In this document: positions 1 through 6,213 of the stretch, in pieces | How positions within the stretch are numbered: position 1 is the first letter of the stretch | Layout of the letters: the number at the start of each line of letters is the position of its first letter | Translations under genes and position numbers: made by a program | The notes under the pieces: model-generated | Database searches by the model: none | Seen by the model: only the letters and a program-made list of their open reading frames with translations | Told to the model about the DNA's origin: nothing | Assembly (NCBI GenBank): GCA_002394525.1 | Contig: DGUF01000269.1 | Coordinates: 1,266-7,646, forward strand | From: Lachnospiraceae bacterium UBA4317 | GTDB taxonomy: Bacteria; Bacillota_A; Clostridia; Lachnospirales; Lachnospiraceae | Direction: 5' to 3' | DNA: 6,381 nucleotides

Positions 1-557
1 ACATGCTGGTTGGAGCCGGTGAGCTGGTTAAAGAGGGTGGTCTTTCCGGAGTTCTGGTTCCCGACCAGGGCAAAGGTCAGCTGCGTGTCATCGGGAAGGG
101 GATCGCCGTCCCCCTTGCGGTGAAAACGTCCCTCCTCCCCCAGACCCGGGTGCTCTTTGTGATGGCGCTTTTGCTTTTTCTTTTTTTTCTTTTCCTTTTT
201 TTCTTTCCCGGCCTCCGGGAGCTCAGCCCGGGCGGTGCTCTGTTCGGAGGGGCTTCTGAGGGAGGGAGCGCCGGTGACTTCCTCGACCGGCAGGACCCTG
301 ATCAGTCTGGCATCGTCCATGCGCAGGGTGAGCTCATAGCCGTGGATGCGGATCTCCATGGGATCCCCCAGAGGCGCCAGCTGCATGACCGTGACCTCGG
401 ACCCGGGGAGAACGCCCATGTCCAGAAAATGCTGGCGGAGGGCTCCAGCGCCCAGGACCTCGCTGATCAGGACCGTCTCGCCGGGCCTGACATCCCGGAG
501 CACCCTTTCCCTGCCGGCCTCCCGGCCGGAGCCCCTGATGCTGTGATTATCAGACAA
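1..557 (-). CDS. feoB: FeoA-FeoB fusion ferrous iron transporter, N-terminal part (runs off left edge)
   Basis: FeoB is a membrane Fe(II) transporter with an N-terminal GTPase domain, and FeoA is its small SH3-like partner. Here both lie in one minus-strand frame; 185 codons are in the window. Residues about 18-92 are FeoA-like (LRDVRPGETVLISEVLG, then FLDMGVLPGSEV, then EIRIHGYELTLRMDDARLI). Residues about 93-158 form a charged linker with a lysine run (119-131) and a His/Lys patch. The GTPase domain opens at about 159 with the P-loop GNQNSGKT (166-173), followed by TLFNQLTGSNQH at the edge. The TTG start at 557-555 was chosen because AAGGAGG (573-567) sits 9 bases upstream and no in-frame ATG occurs before the FeoA core (first at M47). 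FeoA-FeoB fusions are known in several anaerobes. The remaining G motifs and the membrane core are outside the window. The lysine tract is encoded by A7 and A8 runs that could slip. Confidence 0.93.
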   Translation of the reverse strand, partial: MSDNHSIRGSGREAGRERVLRDVRPGETVLISEVLGAGALRQHFLDMGVLPGSEVTVMQLAPLGDPMEIRIHGYELTLRMDDARLIRVLPVEEVTGAPSLRSPSEQSTARAELPEAGKEKKEKKKKKKQKRHHKEHPGLGEEGRFHRKGDGDPLPDDTQLTFALVGNQNSGKTTLFNQLTGSNQH

Positions 558-566
558 TCTTCGTTT

Positions 567-573
567 CCTCCTT
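567..573 (-). promoter_or_regulatory. Ribosome binding site that fixes the TTG start of feoAB
   Basis: On the minus strand AAGGAGG is followed by nine bases and TTG at 557-555. It is a near-perfect Shine-Dalgarno sequence and is the main reason to accept a TTG start. Confidence 0.85.
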
Positions 574-681
574 GTATGGCTGGTTTACTTACGCCCGGCA
601 GGCTGGACACTCTGTTCATAAAAAAGGAACAAGGACAGTGAAGATCTGAGCAGACCGGGCGGAAATCTTTTAGTAGAAAAT

Positions 682-700
682 AGTTAGAACAGGCTAATGA
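682..700. promoter_or_regulatory. Imperfect palindrome overlapping the feoAB -10, possible metal-regulator operator
   Basis: On the plus strand TTAG (684-687) and CTAA (694-697) are inverted around AACAGG, with a few further symmetric positions outside. The site touches the -10 hexamer and predicted start of the feoAB promoter, where a repressor would act. Fe(II) transporters in Bacillota are commonly controlled by Fur or DtxR-type regulators. The half sites faintly recall DtxR boxes (TTAG and CTAA arms), but the spacing is not the usual one, so no regulator can be named. Confidence 0.25.
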
Positions 701-725
701 TAGTACGGATAAGACCAATATGCAA
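697..725 (-). promoter_or_regulatory. Candidate sigma-A promoter for feoAB
   Basis: Read on the minus strand, TTGCAT (725-720) is followed by a 17-base spacer and TATCAT (702-697). The -10 matches consensus at 5 of 6 positions and the -35 at 3 of 6. Transcription would begin near 690, leaving a leader of about 130 bases before the TTG start. The weak -35 leaves room for another start site. Confidence 0.4.
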
Positions 726-740
726 GTACAAATTGCGGAT

Positions 741-769
741 ATGGACCGCCAACAGGTCCGGCATGGACC
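741..769. repeat. Direct repeat ATGGACC flanking GGTCC; two mutually exclusive hairpins
   Basis: ATGGACC occurs at 741-747 and 763-769, and GGTCC lies between them at 755-759. GGTCC can pair with the left GGACC (743-747, 7-base loop) or the right GGACC (765-769, 5-base loop), but not both. The stems are only five base pairs and lie upstream of both candidate transcription starts, so a protein-binding role is as likely as an RNA role. Confidence 0.4.
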
Positions 770-786
770 CGGGATCGTATTTTGGC

Positions 787-815
787 GTGACGAAATGGAC
801 AACATGTCCTATAAT
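787..815 (+). promoter_or_regulatory. Sigma-A promoter for the GT-C-like membrane protein gene
   Basis: GTGACG (787-792, 4 of 6 matches to TTGACA) is followed by a 17-base spacer and a perfect TATAAT (810-815). Transcription would start near 822, giving a leader of about 60 bases before the ATG at 884. The -10 lies inside the 11-base palindrome CCTATAATAGG (808-818), which may be chance. The same promoter could serve the downstream genes. Confidence 0.6.
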
Positions 816-883
816 AGGTCTTGATATTCCGGCAGGCCTTGGTGCCGGCGGAAAAGTTTAAAGACGAAAGGAATAGTATTGCA

Positions 884-2506
884 ATGAATACAGAAAAAAA
901 GGACCGCAGTATCCTGCTGTGGATTCTGGTGATCGCGGCCCCGGTCCTGGCCGGATGGATCCTGGGCCTGGTCTCCGGGACAAGTCCGCTGAGACTGGAT
1001 GCCTGGAATACAGGCTGGAACGATGAAAACGGATATTATCGTGTGATCCGCACCCTGCGCTTTTACGGGCTTCCCCGCGGGCTGACCGGGTTCAATGAGA
1101 TCACATCCGGGAATATCCCCTATGGTCCCTACAATATTTTTACTTATCTGCCCTATTTTCTCCTGTCCTTTCTGACCGGATGTGAGAGCCACAATTATTT
1201 CTACTACTGCAATATCATCCTTGCGGTCCTTGCCAATCTCTTATTTGTCCTGCTGGTCAGGCCCGGAAAGAAGGATTCCTTCCTGCTCGCGGTCTTTTTC
1301 CTGACCCAGCTCATCGCGGCCAGGTACACCTGGTCCGGCATGGCGGAGGCGAGCTATCATTTTTATATCGTCGTTTTCATGGGGCTTGTGATCGGATACC
1401 TCCGCTTCCCGGAGGCCTCCGGCAAAAAAAAGTTCGCGCTGCTCCTGGCCATGGTCCTTCTGACCTTCTTTTTCAGCGTGATGCGGCCCTACTTTGTCCC
1501 CCTGTTTCTGATCCCCATGTACCTGCTGATCTTTAAAAATGACAGGATAGGTGAGGCCGGCCGCTTCCTGTTTGCCCTTTTCATGCTTGCGGCCATGATC
1601 GGGTCTCTGGTCCTCATGTATTTCTTCATGGGCTATATCGCCGAGTATTTCGAGATCGCCCCGGCCATGCGTCTGGCCCAGATCATCCGGAGCGGCAATC
1701 CCGGAGAGATCTTCAGGGGCCTTTTCCAGGCCAACAAGGACAGTGTCCGTTCAGCCATCGGCCTGGTGAAGGAGTACCGGTGGGCAGGCGGAGTCGCCTT
1801 CCTGTTTTTCTTTGAATGGATCCTCATGCTGGCGGCCTTCCTCCATTCCCTCTTTACAAAGAAAAAGGACGGCAGGACGGCAGTGCTCTTCCTCCTGCTC
1901 ATCTCCGGAGCCATGATCTATGAAGCGACGATCATGCTCTATAAGGCCTATCAGCTCCACAGGATGCTGCTGGCGATCACGATCGCCTACAGCCTCTTTC
2001 TGATCGCCTGCAGGGGACCGCTGCGCTGGATCAACGCGGCGGCTGTGATCGGCCTGGTCGCCTTCTATGTCGTCATGCAGCCCTCGTCCTTTGCCCTTCC
2101 CCAGATCGATGAGAACACGGTCACGGACGAGCAGCTCACAAAGTATAAAAAGGAGCTGATCGCCGCCATGCCCTGCAGGGAGATCCCGGGGGCTGAAGGG
2201 GCCGGCCTTCTGTCCGCCTTCAAAAAGCCTCAATCCCTGGACCCCTACTGGGAGAACACGGTCGCCAAGATCACGGAGGACAACCACATCCAGCTTTCCT
2301 TCGTTCTCCCCGACTACCTGTCCCTGAATTTCTGCACGGAGAAGTTTATGAAGCAGTCCGTGAAGAATGACAGCTTCAGCAGCCGCTATATCATGGTGAA
2401 ATCGGATTCCGAGGTCGACAGGATGTGCGGCGAAAAATACCGTCTCCTCTGGAAGGAGAGAGGCCATTCCATTTACGATTCGACAGCGGCTGCAGGCCAG
2501 CCCTGA
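884..2506 (+). CDS. Polytopic membrane protein resembling GT-C glycosyltransferases
   Basis: The 540-residue protein has about 11-12 hydrophobic segments (roughly 9-30, 83-98, 108-126, 131-146, 158-173, 183-199, 201-217, 228-250, 300-322, 331-347, 359-376, 381-398), then a soluble C-terminal part (about 405-540). The first loop carries WNDENGYY (45-52), then LRFYGLPRGLTGFNE and IPYGPYNIF. An acidic pair in the first external loop, followed by a 'YG...G' stretch, is what GT-C enzymes show; these use lipid-linked sugar donors at the membrane. The family is recalled by pattern only, so an O-antigen-polymerase-like protein is an alternative. The ATG at 884 is preferred over an in-frame TTG at 821 because AAAGGA (867-872) lies 11 bases upstream and the TTG coincides with the predicted transcription start. 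The next gene begins 42 bases after the stop. Substrate is unknown. Confidence 0.85.
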   Translation: MNTEKKDRSILLWILVIAAPVLAGWILGLVSGTSPLRLDAWNTGWNDENGYYRVIRTLRFYGLPRGLTGFNEITSGNIPYGPYNIFTYLPYFLLSFLTGCESHNYFYYCNIILAVLANLLFVLLVRPGKKDSFLLAVFFLTQLIAARYTWSGMAEASYHFYIVVFMGLVIGYLRFPEASGKKKFALLLAMVLLTFFFSVMRPYFVPLFLIPMYLLIFKNDRIGEAGRFLFALFMLAAMIGSLVLMYFFMGYIAEYFEIAPAMRLAQIIRSGNPGEIFRGLFQANKDSVRSAIGLVKEYRWAGGVAFLFFFEWILMLAAFLHSLFTKKKDGRTAVLFLLLISGAMIYEATIMLYKAYQLHRMLLAITIAYSLFLIACRGPLRWINAAAVIGLVAFYVVMQPSSFALPQIDENTVTDEQLTKYKKELIAAMPCREIPGAEGAGLLSAFKKPQSLDPYWENTVAKITEDNHIQLSFVLPDYLSLNFCTEKFMKQSVKNDSFSSRYIMVKSDSEVDRMCGEKYRLLWKERGHSIYDSTAAAGQP

Positions 2507-2515
2507 TGAAGGCAT

Positions 2516-2530
2516 TGCCTGATGCAGGCA
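2516..2530 (+). repeat. Perfect inverted repeat between the two surface-protein genes
   Basis: TGCCTG, a three-base loop ATG, then CAGGCA. The stem is short and no T-tract follows, so it is not a convincing terminator. A TATAAC hexamer at 2535-2540 has no good -35 partner. The region therefore gives no clear evidence that the two genes are transcribed separately. Confidence 0.35.
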
Positions 2531-2548
2531 TGAATATAACTAGAGAGT

Positions 2549-4459
2549 GTGGTTGTTCATTTGTTAAACAGTAAAACAGAAATCAGAAAAAGGCGGACGC
2601 GGGCCGGCAGCAGGCAATGCCGCGCCGTAGCTCTGGGCCTGGCCGGGATCACCCTGACTGCCCTGCCCGCCGGGGCGGCTGTCCCGGCCCGGGCGGTCCG
2701 GGAACCTGTCCGGCAGGAGGACCTGGCTCTGTCCGGGGACGTAAAGTCCGGCGGCAAAAAGTCCGGAAATATGGACCCGGAGTCTGTGCTGGCGGCCTGG
2801 GGCCTGGATCCCCATAGCTTCGGGGAGGAAAATGATCCGGGGCTTTCCGGGGAGGAGCAGGATCAGATCCCGGAGGACCTGGTCCCTTATTTTCAGGCGG
2901 CCGTGCAGGGAGCCGTGGGAGCCTACGGGGGCTCCGTGCCCCCTGTCTTCGACATGGGAGCCTACACGCCGCAGGCGGACAGGATCCGCGCGGCGGTCCG
3001 CCAGAAGGCAGTCTCCATCCTGGAAGAGGAAAAAAGGCGGATCCTGGGAGGACTAAGGGTCTATGCCGCAGGCCTTGGCGGCAAGGCCCTGCCTGAGGTC
3101 GCGGCCGGTCTTCGCGGGGGCGGCCCGGTCCTGTCGGGGGACGGGCAGGAGAGAGAACCCGGCTTTGCCGCGGCAGCGGCTCAGGACGGGACCGGCGCTG
3201 GCAGCGCAGCAGCCCCGGCAGGCCCGGAGACCGGGTTTTCCCTCTTCCTCCACAGGGATGACGGAGACCGGAAGAGTACCCCTTCCTTTCCTCTGCACGC
3301 CGCGGGGCACAAGACCCCGGCCGGCTCTGCCGGCTCAGAGGAGGCCGGCAGCTCTGCCGGCACAGTGGAAGAGACCGGAGGGGAGCGGAACACAGAGCCG
3401 GAGGAGGCCGTGACCGGACAGGCTCAGACTGACGGGAAGGACCCGGTGCTTCCGCAGGACAGTCTTCTCCGGGAGACCTATCTGTTCTCTTCTCCGCCCG
3501 GAGCCGCGGGCTTTCTCCAAAATCTGCCGGACAGGCCTCAAAAGACGGGGGAACCGGAGGAGAGAGCGGATGCGGCAGAGACCCTTCCCGGCCCGGACCT
3601 CCTGTCCCCGGCTGAAGACGGGGAGGATGCCGGGACGATCGACCTGGTCCCCTCGGGAGAGGACAGGGCGGAAGAGGAGCGGGCCTTTATTCCCTTCAGC
3701 AGCCAGGCCCTGGCCTCGGGGGCAGCCGGATCACGAAGATGGGCCCTCCCGGCACAGGAGAAGCGGAGGACGGTCTATATCGGCGACTCCAGGACCGTCG
3801 GCATGCAGATCTATGTCGGCGGGGAGGAGAACGAGTACTGGTCGGCCAAAAACAGCATGGGCTACAGCTGGATGGTCAACTCAGGCACGCCCGCTGTGGA
3901 GGACCTGATCGGCAGCGGCACGGACGTTGTGATCCTGATGGGGGTCAACGACCTGGGCAATGCCGGCCGCTATGTCGACTACATGAACGCAAAGGCGCAG
4001 GAATGGAAAAAGCGGGGGGCCAGGACCTTTTTTGTCTCCGTCACGCCCGTTGTCGATTCCAAAAGCCCCAATGCCAAGAACAGCCGGATCGAGGCCTTCA
4101 ACGAATATGCCAGGGCCAATCTCCGGGATGTATACTATATCGATGCCTACAGCCGGATCCGGAATTCCTTCGGATCGCCGGACGGGATCCATTTTGACGG
4201 TGCCACCTATTGGGAGATCTACAGGATCATCCATTTTTACCTCTACCGCGGCTGGTATGAGGAAGCCGGGCTCCGTTTTTATTTTGACGCGGGGCGGCCG
4301 GTGACAGGCTGGCATTATCTGGACGGCCAGTGGCAGTACATGGACGGGGCCGGTGTGCGCTGGGTCAGCGGCAGCCGGGTCGGGGATGTCTGCCTGGCTC
4401 CCTACCCCTTAACGGAACTGACCGATCCCGTGCGGGCCCTTGGGGCCGGGATCAGGTAG
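2549..4459 (+). CDS. Exported SGNH/GDSL hydrolase with long disordered linker and C-terminal wall-binding repeat
   Basis: The 636-residue product starts with a basic segment (KTEIRKRRTRAG) and a hydrophobic core (about 26-41) ending in Ala-rich sites such as LPAGA, a Sec signal peptide. Residues about 75-190 look partly helical. About 190-400 is a low-complexity Gly, Ala, Pro and Glu linker. The SGNH domain (about 405-575) has block I GDSRTVGM (412-419, nucleophile S414), a block II Gly in SMGYSW (G438), GVND (465-468) and DGIHFD (545-550, with D545 and H548). All catalytic positions are present. The tail FYFDAGRPVTGWHYLDGQW (577-595) and its continuation to about 608 match a CW_binding-type repeat. 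SGNH enzymes are usually esterases; a de-O-acetylase of wall glycans is the best guess, but the substrate is not shown. The start is uncertain: GTG 2549 or TTG 2561, neither with a strong ribosome binding site. Confidence 0.92.
   Translation: MVVHLLNSKTEIRKRRTRAGSRQCRAVALGLAGITLTALPAGAAVPARAVREPVRQEDLALSGDVKSGGKKSGNMDPESVLAAWGLDPHSFGEENDPGLSGEEQDQIPEDLVPYFQAAVQGAVGAYGGSVPPVFDMGAYTPQADRIRAAVRQKAVSILEEEKRRILGGLRVYAAGLGGKALPEVAAGLRGGGPVLSGDGQEREPGFAAAAAQDGTGAGSAAAPAGPETGFSLFLHRDDGDRKSTPSFPLHAAGHKTPAGSAGSEEAGSSAGTVEETGGERNTEPEEAVTGQAQTDGKDPVLPQDSLLRETYLFSSPPGAAGFLQNLPDRPQKTGEPEERADAAETLPGPDLLSPAEDGEDAGTIDLVPSGEDRAEEERAFIPFSSQALASGAAGSRRWALPAQEKRRTVYIGDSRTVGMQIYVGGEENEYWSAKNSMGYSWMVNSGTPAVEDLIGSGTDVVILMGVNDLGNAGRYVDYMNAKAQEWKKRGARTFFVSVTPVVDSKSPNAKNSRIEAFNEYARANLRDVYYIDAYSRIRNSFGSPDGIHFDGATYWEIYRIIHFYLYRGWYEEAGLRFYFDAGRPVTGWHYLDGQWQYMDGAGVRWVSGSRVGDVCLAPYPLTELTDPVRALGAGIR
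3327..3351 (+). repeat. Inverted repeat within the linker coding region
   Basis: CTGCCGGC (3327-3334) and GCCGGCAG (3344-3351) are perfect inverted arms around a nine-base loop. GCCGGC recurs nearby. They encode part of the GSAGSEEAGSSAG linker stretch. The simplest explanation is expansion of a GC-rich low-complexity coding region. Confidence 0.5.
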
Positions 4460-4487
4460 AAATTATCAGTTACATATCTACAATCAT

Positions 4488-4495
4488 GAGGAGGG
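4488..4495 (+). promoter_or_regulatory. Strong ribosome binding site of the HerA-like ATPase gene
   Basis: GAGGAGGG precedes ATG 4502 by six bases. It lies in a 42-base gap after the SGNH gene stop, and no convincing promoter is visible in the gap, consistent with cotranscription or readthrough. Confidence 0.8.
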
Positions 4496-4501
4496 ACTAC
4501 T

Positions 4502-6082
4502 ATGCTTCGTGAGAACAAAATCTGGGTGGCAAATGACGAGGAGGGCCAGCCGGTTTTCCTGCTTCCGGGCAAGGCCAACAGACACGGCCTGATCGCGGGG
4601 GCGACCGGGACCGGCAAGACTGTGACGGCCAAAGTCCTGGCGGAAGCATTCAGCGGGATGGGGGTTCCGGTCTTTATGGCGGATGTCAAGGGCGACCTGG
4701 CCGGCATCATGGCGCCGGGAGCCGATTCCGCCGACATGCAGGAACGCATCGGGCGCTTCGGCCTTGCGGAGCACGGCTTTTCCTATCAGGGATATCCCGT
4801 GGCCCTGTGGGATATTTACGGGAGCAAAGGCATGCCCCTGCGGACCACGATCTCGGAGATGGGTCCCATCCTCCTGGCCAGGATCCTGCAGCTCAACGAA
4901 CTCCAGTCCGATATCCTGAGCATCGTATTCAGGATCGCCGATGACAGGGGCCTGCTCCTGATCGATATCAAGGACCTCAAGGCCATGCTCAACTATGTCA
5001 GCGACCACGCCAGGGACTTTACCGACCAGTACGGGCGCATGAGCACAGTCTCGATTGGGGCCATCCTCAGGGCTCTGGTTGCCCTGGAGGGGCAGGGAGG
5101 AGATGCCTTCTTCGGCGAGACCGCCATCAATTTCACCGACTGGTTCCAGCAGGGGGCCGGGGGAAAGGGTGTGATCAACATCCTGGATTCCTCCAGCCTG
5201 ATCAACAACGGCAGACTCTATTCGACCTTCCTGCTCTGGTTCCTCTCGGAGCTCTTCGAGAACCTGCCGGAGGTCGGCGATCTGGACCGGCCCAAGATGA
5301 TCTTTTTCTTCGATGAAGCCCACCTGCTCTTCAAAGAGACCAGCAAGGTCCTGCTGGAGAAGATCGAGCAGGTCGTGAAGCTGATCCGGTCCAAGGGGGT
5401 CGGCATCTATTTCTGCACCCAGAATCCCAGGGATATCCCGGACGGGGTCCTGGCCCAGCTGGGCAACCGCATCCAGCACGGCCTGCACGCCTACACTCCC
5501 GCCGAGCAGAAGTCGATTAAGGCGGCGGCCCAGTCCTTCCGCGAAAATCCGGCCTTCGATACCCTGGAGACTCTGCAGAATCTGGGCACCGGGGAGGCCC
5601 TGATCTCCCTGCTGGACGAGGACGGCATCCCGTCCATAGTCCGCAAGAGCAGTGTCCTGCCGCCTCAGAGCCGGTTCGGGGCGCTGACCGACCAGGAGAG
5701 GGACCAGGCTGTCAAGGGCCATATCCTCTACTCCAAATATTCGAATGCCCATGATCCCGAGTCCGCCTATGAAATACTGGAGAGGCTGGGCTTTGAGGAG
5801 GCTCAGGCCGCAGAGGCCGCCAAAGCGGAAGCGGAGAGGGCGAAGGAACTGGAGAGAGAGCAGAAAAGGGCCGAACAGGAGGCTGCCAGAGAGGCCGCAA
5901 GGGCCGGCGCCGCCAAAAAACGCGCCGCCAAATCAGTGGGCAGCTCCGTGGCCGGTACCGTCGGCCGCGAGGCCGGAAAAGCCCTGGGAGGAACCTTCGG
6001 CGGAAGGTTCGGCAAGACACTCGGAGGAAACCTCGGAGCCAGCCTGGGCCGCGGCCTGATCGGGACTCTTTTTAAGAACTGA
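4502..6082 (+). CDS. HerA-like DUF853 / YjgR-family ATPase
   Basis: The 526-residue protein begins with FLLPGKANRHGLIAGATGTG, a hallmark of the DUF853 (E. coli YjgR) family, which belongs to the HerA/FtsK-like P-loop ATPases. Visible motifs are Walker A GATGTGKT (33-40), VFMADVKGDLAGI just after it, Walker B MIFFFDEAH (266-274), a sensor-like CTQNPRD (Q307), and a possible arginine finger in LGNRIQHG (R323). Residues about 435-480 are Ala, Glu and Arg-rich and likely coiled coil. The tail 480-526 is Gly-rich with a 12-residue period. Length is near the family's usual size of about 500. Members are widespread, probably hexameric, cytoplasmic and of unknown cellular role. No NurA nuclease or other defence partner is adjacent, so a DNA-end-processing or antiphage role is not supported. 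The ATG is fixed by GAGGAGGG. A diverged second copy of the last 26 codons lies after the stop. Confidence 0.95.
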   Translation: MLRENKIWVANDEEGQPVFLLPGKANRHGLIAGATGTGKTVTAKVLAEAFSGMGVPVFMADVKGDLAGIMAPGADSADMQERIGRFGLAEHGFSYQGYPVALWDIYGSKGMPLRTTISEMGPILLARILQLNELQSDILSIVFRIADDRGLLLIDIKDLKAMLNYVSDHARDFTDQYGRMSTVSIGAILRALVALEGQGGDAFFGETAINFTDWFQQGAGGKGVINILDSSSLINNGRLYSTFLLWFLSELFENLPEVGDLDRPKMIFFFDEAHLLFKETSKVLLEKIEQVVKLIRSKGVGIYFCTQNPRDIPDGVLAQLGNRIQHGLHAYTPAEQKSIKAAAQSFRENPAFDTLETLQNLGTGEALISLLDEDGIPSIVRKSSVLPPQSRFGALTDQERDQAVKGHILYSKYSNAHDPESAYEILERLGFEEAQAAEAAKAEAERAKELEREQKRAEQEAAREAARAGAAKKRAAKSVGSSVAGTVGREAGKALGGTFGGRFGKTLGGNLGASLGRGLIGTLFKN

Positions 6083-6124
6083 CCGGCCTGACCTCTGATC
6101 CGTGACAGGCAGTCCGGTGTTTTG
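6082..6124 (+). terminator. Candidate intrinsic terminator immediately after the ATPase stop codon
   Basis: ACCGGCCTG (6082-6090) can pair with CAGG (6106-6109) and CCGGT (6114-6118), giving nine base pairs with a four-base bulge (6110-6113) and a 15-base loop. GTTTTGC follows. The stem is GC-rich, but the bulge and short T-tract make it only a moderate terminator. Confidence 0.4.
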
Positions 6125-6128
6125 CAGT

Positions 6129-6206
6129 AAATTCGGCAAGACGCCCGGAGGTAATCCCGGGGCCAGTCTGGGCCGGGGCCTGATCGATACCCTGTTTAAA
6201 AGATGA
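6129..6206 (+). pseudogene. Diverged duplicate of the 3' end of the DUF853 ATPase gene
   Basis: These 78 bases align without gaps to 6005-6082, the last 25 sense codons and stop of the ATPase gene, with 61 of 78 identical by my count. Translated, 20 of 25 residues match (KFGKTPGGNPGASLGRGL against RFGKTLGGNLGASLGRGL), and both end in a TGA at the same place. Nine of the 14 changed codons are synonymous, so the copy seems to come from a sequence that evolved as coding DNA, such as a paralogue or diverged allele, instead of decaying freely. It lies 124 bases downstream, out of frame with the gene, and its own frame is closed upstream by a TGA at 6096-6098. A GTG at 6102 could open a 34-codon frame but has no ribosome binding site. 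Most likely a gene-end remnant. Confidence 0.8.
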
Positions 6207-6213
6207 CACGGAG

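Larger units (their letters stand above)
558..883. other. Divergent intergenic region between feoAB and the membrane protein gene
   Basis: This 326-base stretch is visibly richer in A and T than the flanking genes and holds no convincing gene. It contains the feoAB ribosome binding site and candidate promoter with palindrome on the left, competing hairpins in the centre (741-769), and the plus-strand promoter (787-815) plus leader on the right. An antisense frame that crosses it (805-467) overlaps FeoA in the wrong frame and has no recognisable domain. Confidence 0.8.

Noticed and set aside
3..641. Plus-strand open frame of 212 codons at the left edge
   Set aside because: It is antisense to the clear FeoA-FeoB coding frame. 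Its Leu/Phe-rich stretch is only the complement of the lysine codons.
467..805. Minus-strand 112-codon frame crossing the divergent intergenic region
   Set aside because: It overlaps FeoA in another frame and would start upstream of the candidate feoAB promoter. It shows no domain.
821..883. Upstream TTG start for the membrane protein
   Set aside because: The TTG is at the predicted transcription start and lacks a ribosome binding site. ATG 884 gives a normal short basic N-terminus before the first membrane segment.
1751..2515. Minus-strand open frame of 254 codons opposite the membrane protein gene
   Set aside because: It is antisense to a coherent transmembrane protein, is rich in His, Asp and Arg as antisense frames often are, and shows no convincing motif.
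2530..2574. Fourteen-codon ATG frame overlapping the start of the SGNH gene (leader peptide?)
   Set aside because: It has no ribosome binding site and no regulatory codon run, and it is too short to support.
3320..3363. GCCGGC-rich repeat as a mobile or intergenic repeat element
   Set aside because: It lies within a continuous coding frame for a low-complexity linker and is too short and irregular for a mobile element.
4484..5752. Minus-strand open frame of 422 codons opposite the ATPase gene
   Set aside because: It mirrors a DUF853 gene with intact Walker A and B motifs. It is typical antisense openness in GC-rich DNA, and no domain is recognisable.
4502..6082. HerA-NurA or HerA-SIR2/DUF4297 type antiphage system
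   Set aside because: The sequence signature is that of the DUF853/YjgR branch, and no nuclease or NADase partner gene is adjacent.
6102..6206. GTG-initiated 34-codon gene containing the duplicated tail
   Set aside because: No ribosome binding site precedes it, and the content is explained as a remnant of a longer gene's end.
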